The notes under the pieces were generated by a model. That model was given only the letters and a program-made list of their open reading frames with translations, ran no database searches and was not told the origin of the DNA. A stretch of 64,000 bases of DNA, taken from Erpetoichthys calabaricus (Eukaryota > Chordata > Cladistia > Polypteriformes > Polypteridae). The position numbers and the translations under genes were made by a program. Location: assembly GCF_900747795.2 (NCBI RefSeq), contig NC_041402.2, positions 185,100,875 to 185,164,874 of the forward strand, given 5' to 3'. Shown here in pieces: positions 63,898 to 64,000 of the stretch. Every line of letters begins with the position of its first letter. Within the stretch, counting starts at the first letter, position 1.

Positions 63898-64000
63898 ATG
63901 ATGAGGAAAGAAGAGAAGAAGCGGGCCGCTAGGGCGGAGAAAAGAAGATCTGCTCAGGAAACAGCAAGCGCATCAACCTCTGAGCAAACGACTGCTAAAC
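63898..64000 (+). CDS. Open frame of unknown product, cut by window end
   Basis: Two adjacent ATGs (63898 and 63901) open a frame still open at 64000: MMRKEEKKRAARAEKRRSA then QETASASTSEQTTAK. Very basic and Arg/Lys/Glu/Ala-rich, as at the N-terminus of some Helitron proteins. It lies in the UCK1 first intron, so a transposon origin is likely. No domain is visible in 34 residues. Confidence 0.35.
   Translation, partial: MMRKEEKKRAARAEKRRSAQETASASTSEQTTAK

Larger units (their letters stand above)
63180..64000 (+). mobile_element. Helitron-like 5' region, cut by window end
   Basis: 'taaggcgctaccggtgctgt', 'gtttgtctatccaggatttt' and 'gacctgaaatttggtacaca', interrupted by a SINE, continue at 63662 with 'ccactttcagggtgatgatg' and lead into an open frame at the window edge. 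The layout resembles the 5' leader of fish Helitrons, but the helicase lies beyond the window, so this is provisional. Confidence 0.4.

Overview
This is a vertebrate nuclear window from a ray-finned fish. The evidence is spliced genes with GT-AG introns, exon peptides close to human SH3GLB2, PRRT1/PRRT1B and UCK1, and a repeat load typical of fish: Tc1-like transposons, CR1/L2, RTE and L1/Tx1 LINEs, tRNA- and 5S-derived SINEs, and Helitron-like pieces. The dominant SINE 3' end (an 'acccgctgaatccgaacacaggg' type sequence ending in an ATGG tail) suggests a bichir or reedfish to me. That assignment comes from memory and was not tested.

Layout. (1) Positions 1-38,340 hold most of SH3GLB2 (endophilin B2) on the + strand. 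Its first exons lie upstream of the window. Ten coding exons can be placed to the base, including a 24-bp and a 15-bp microexon, followed by a 3' UTR of about 3.6 kb. The AT-rich introns carry a nested Tc1 with a Ty3/gypsy fossil, RTE and CR1-like and L1-like LINEs, a full-length Tc1-like transposon, SINEs and a miniature pogo-like element. (2) Positions 38,340-42,970 are intergenic: a Tc1-like relic, a GC-rich unidentified repeat, a MITE-like element, and an antisense 18S rRNA pseudogene fragment. (3) Positions 42,970-50,160, with a possible 5' noncoding exon near 53,340, hold a three-coding-exon PRRT1B-like gene on the - strand (proline-rich dispanin/CD225 two-helix membrane protein). Its introns contain a 12 x 32-bp minisatellite, Helitron-like pieces, Tc1 relics, and a diverged array of a roughly 300-bp repeat that I do not recognise. 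(4) Positions 50,200-58,700 are repeat-dense: a second CR1-like LINE, several SINEs, and a 1-kb TATC-rich satellite. (5) Positions 59,020-59,450 are a CpG-rich promoter with the first coding exon of UCK1 (uridine-cytidine kinase) on the + strand. The rest of UCK1 lies in or beyond a first intron that fills the window to 64,000.

The three host genes are not one pathway. SH3GLB2 bends membranes in endosome/mitochondrial traffic, PRRT1B-like proteins belong to the SynDIG/dispanin family, and UCK1 salvages pyrimidine nucleosides. What links them is neighbourhood: all three map to human 9q34, but SH3GLB2 lies far from UCK1 there and only about 20 kb away here.

I found no CRISPR array, operon or convincing new protein-coding system. 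The most unusual items are the 15-bp SH3GLB2 microexon, a clean 30-bp internal inversion in a Tc1 transposase, the 18S rRNA pseudogene, the 32-bp minisatellite with 96-bp higher-order structure, and the unnamed repeat array in the PRRT1B-like gene.
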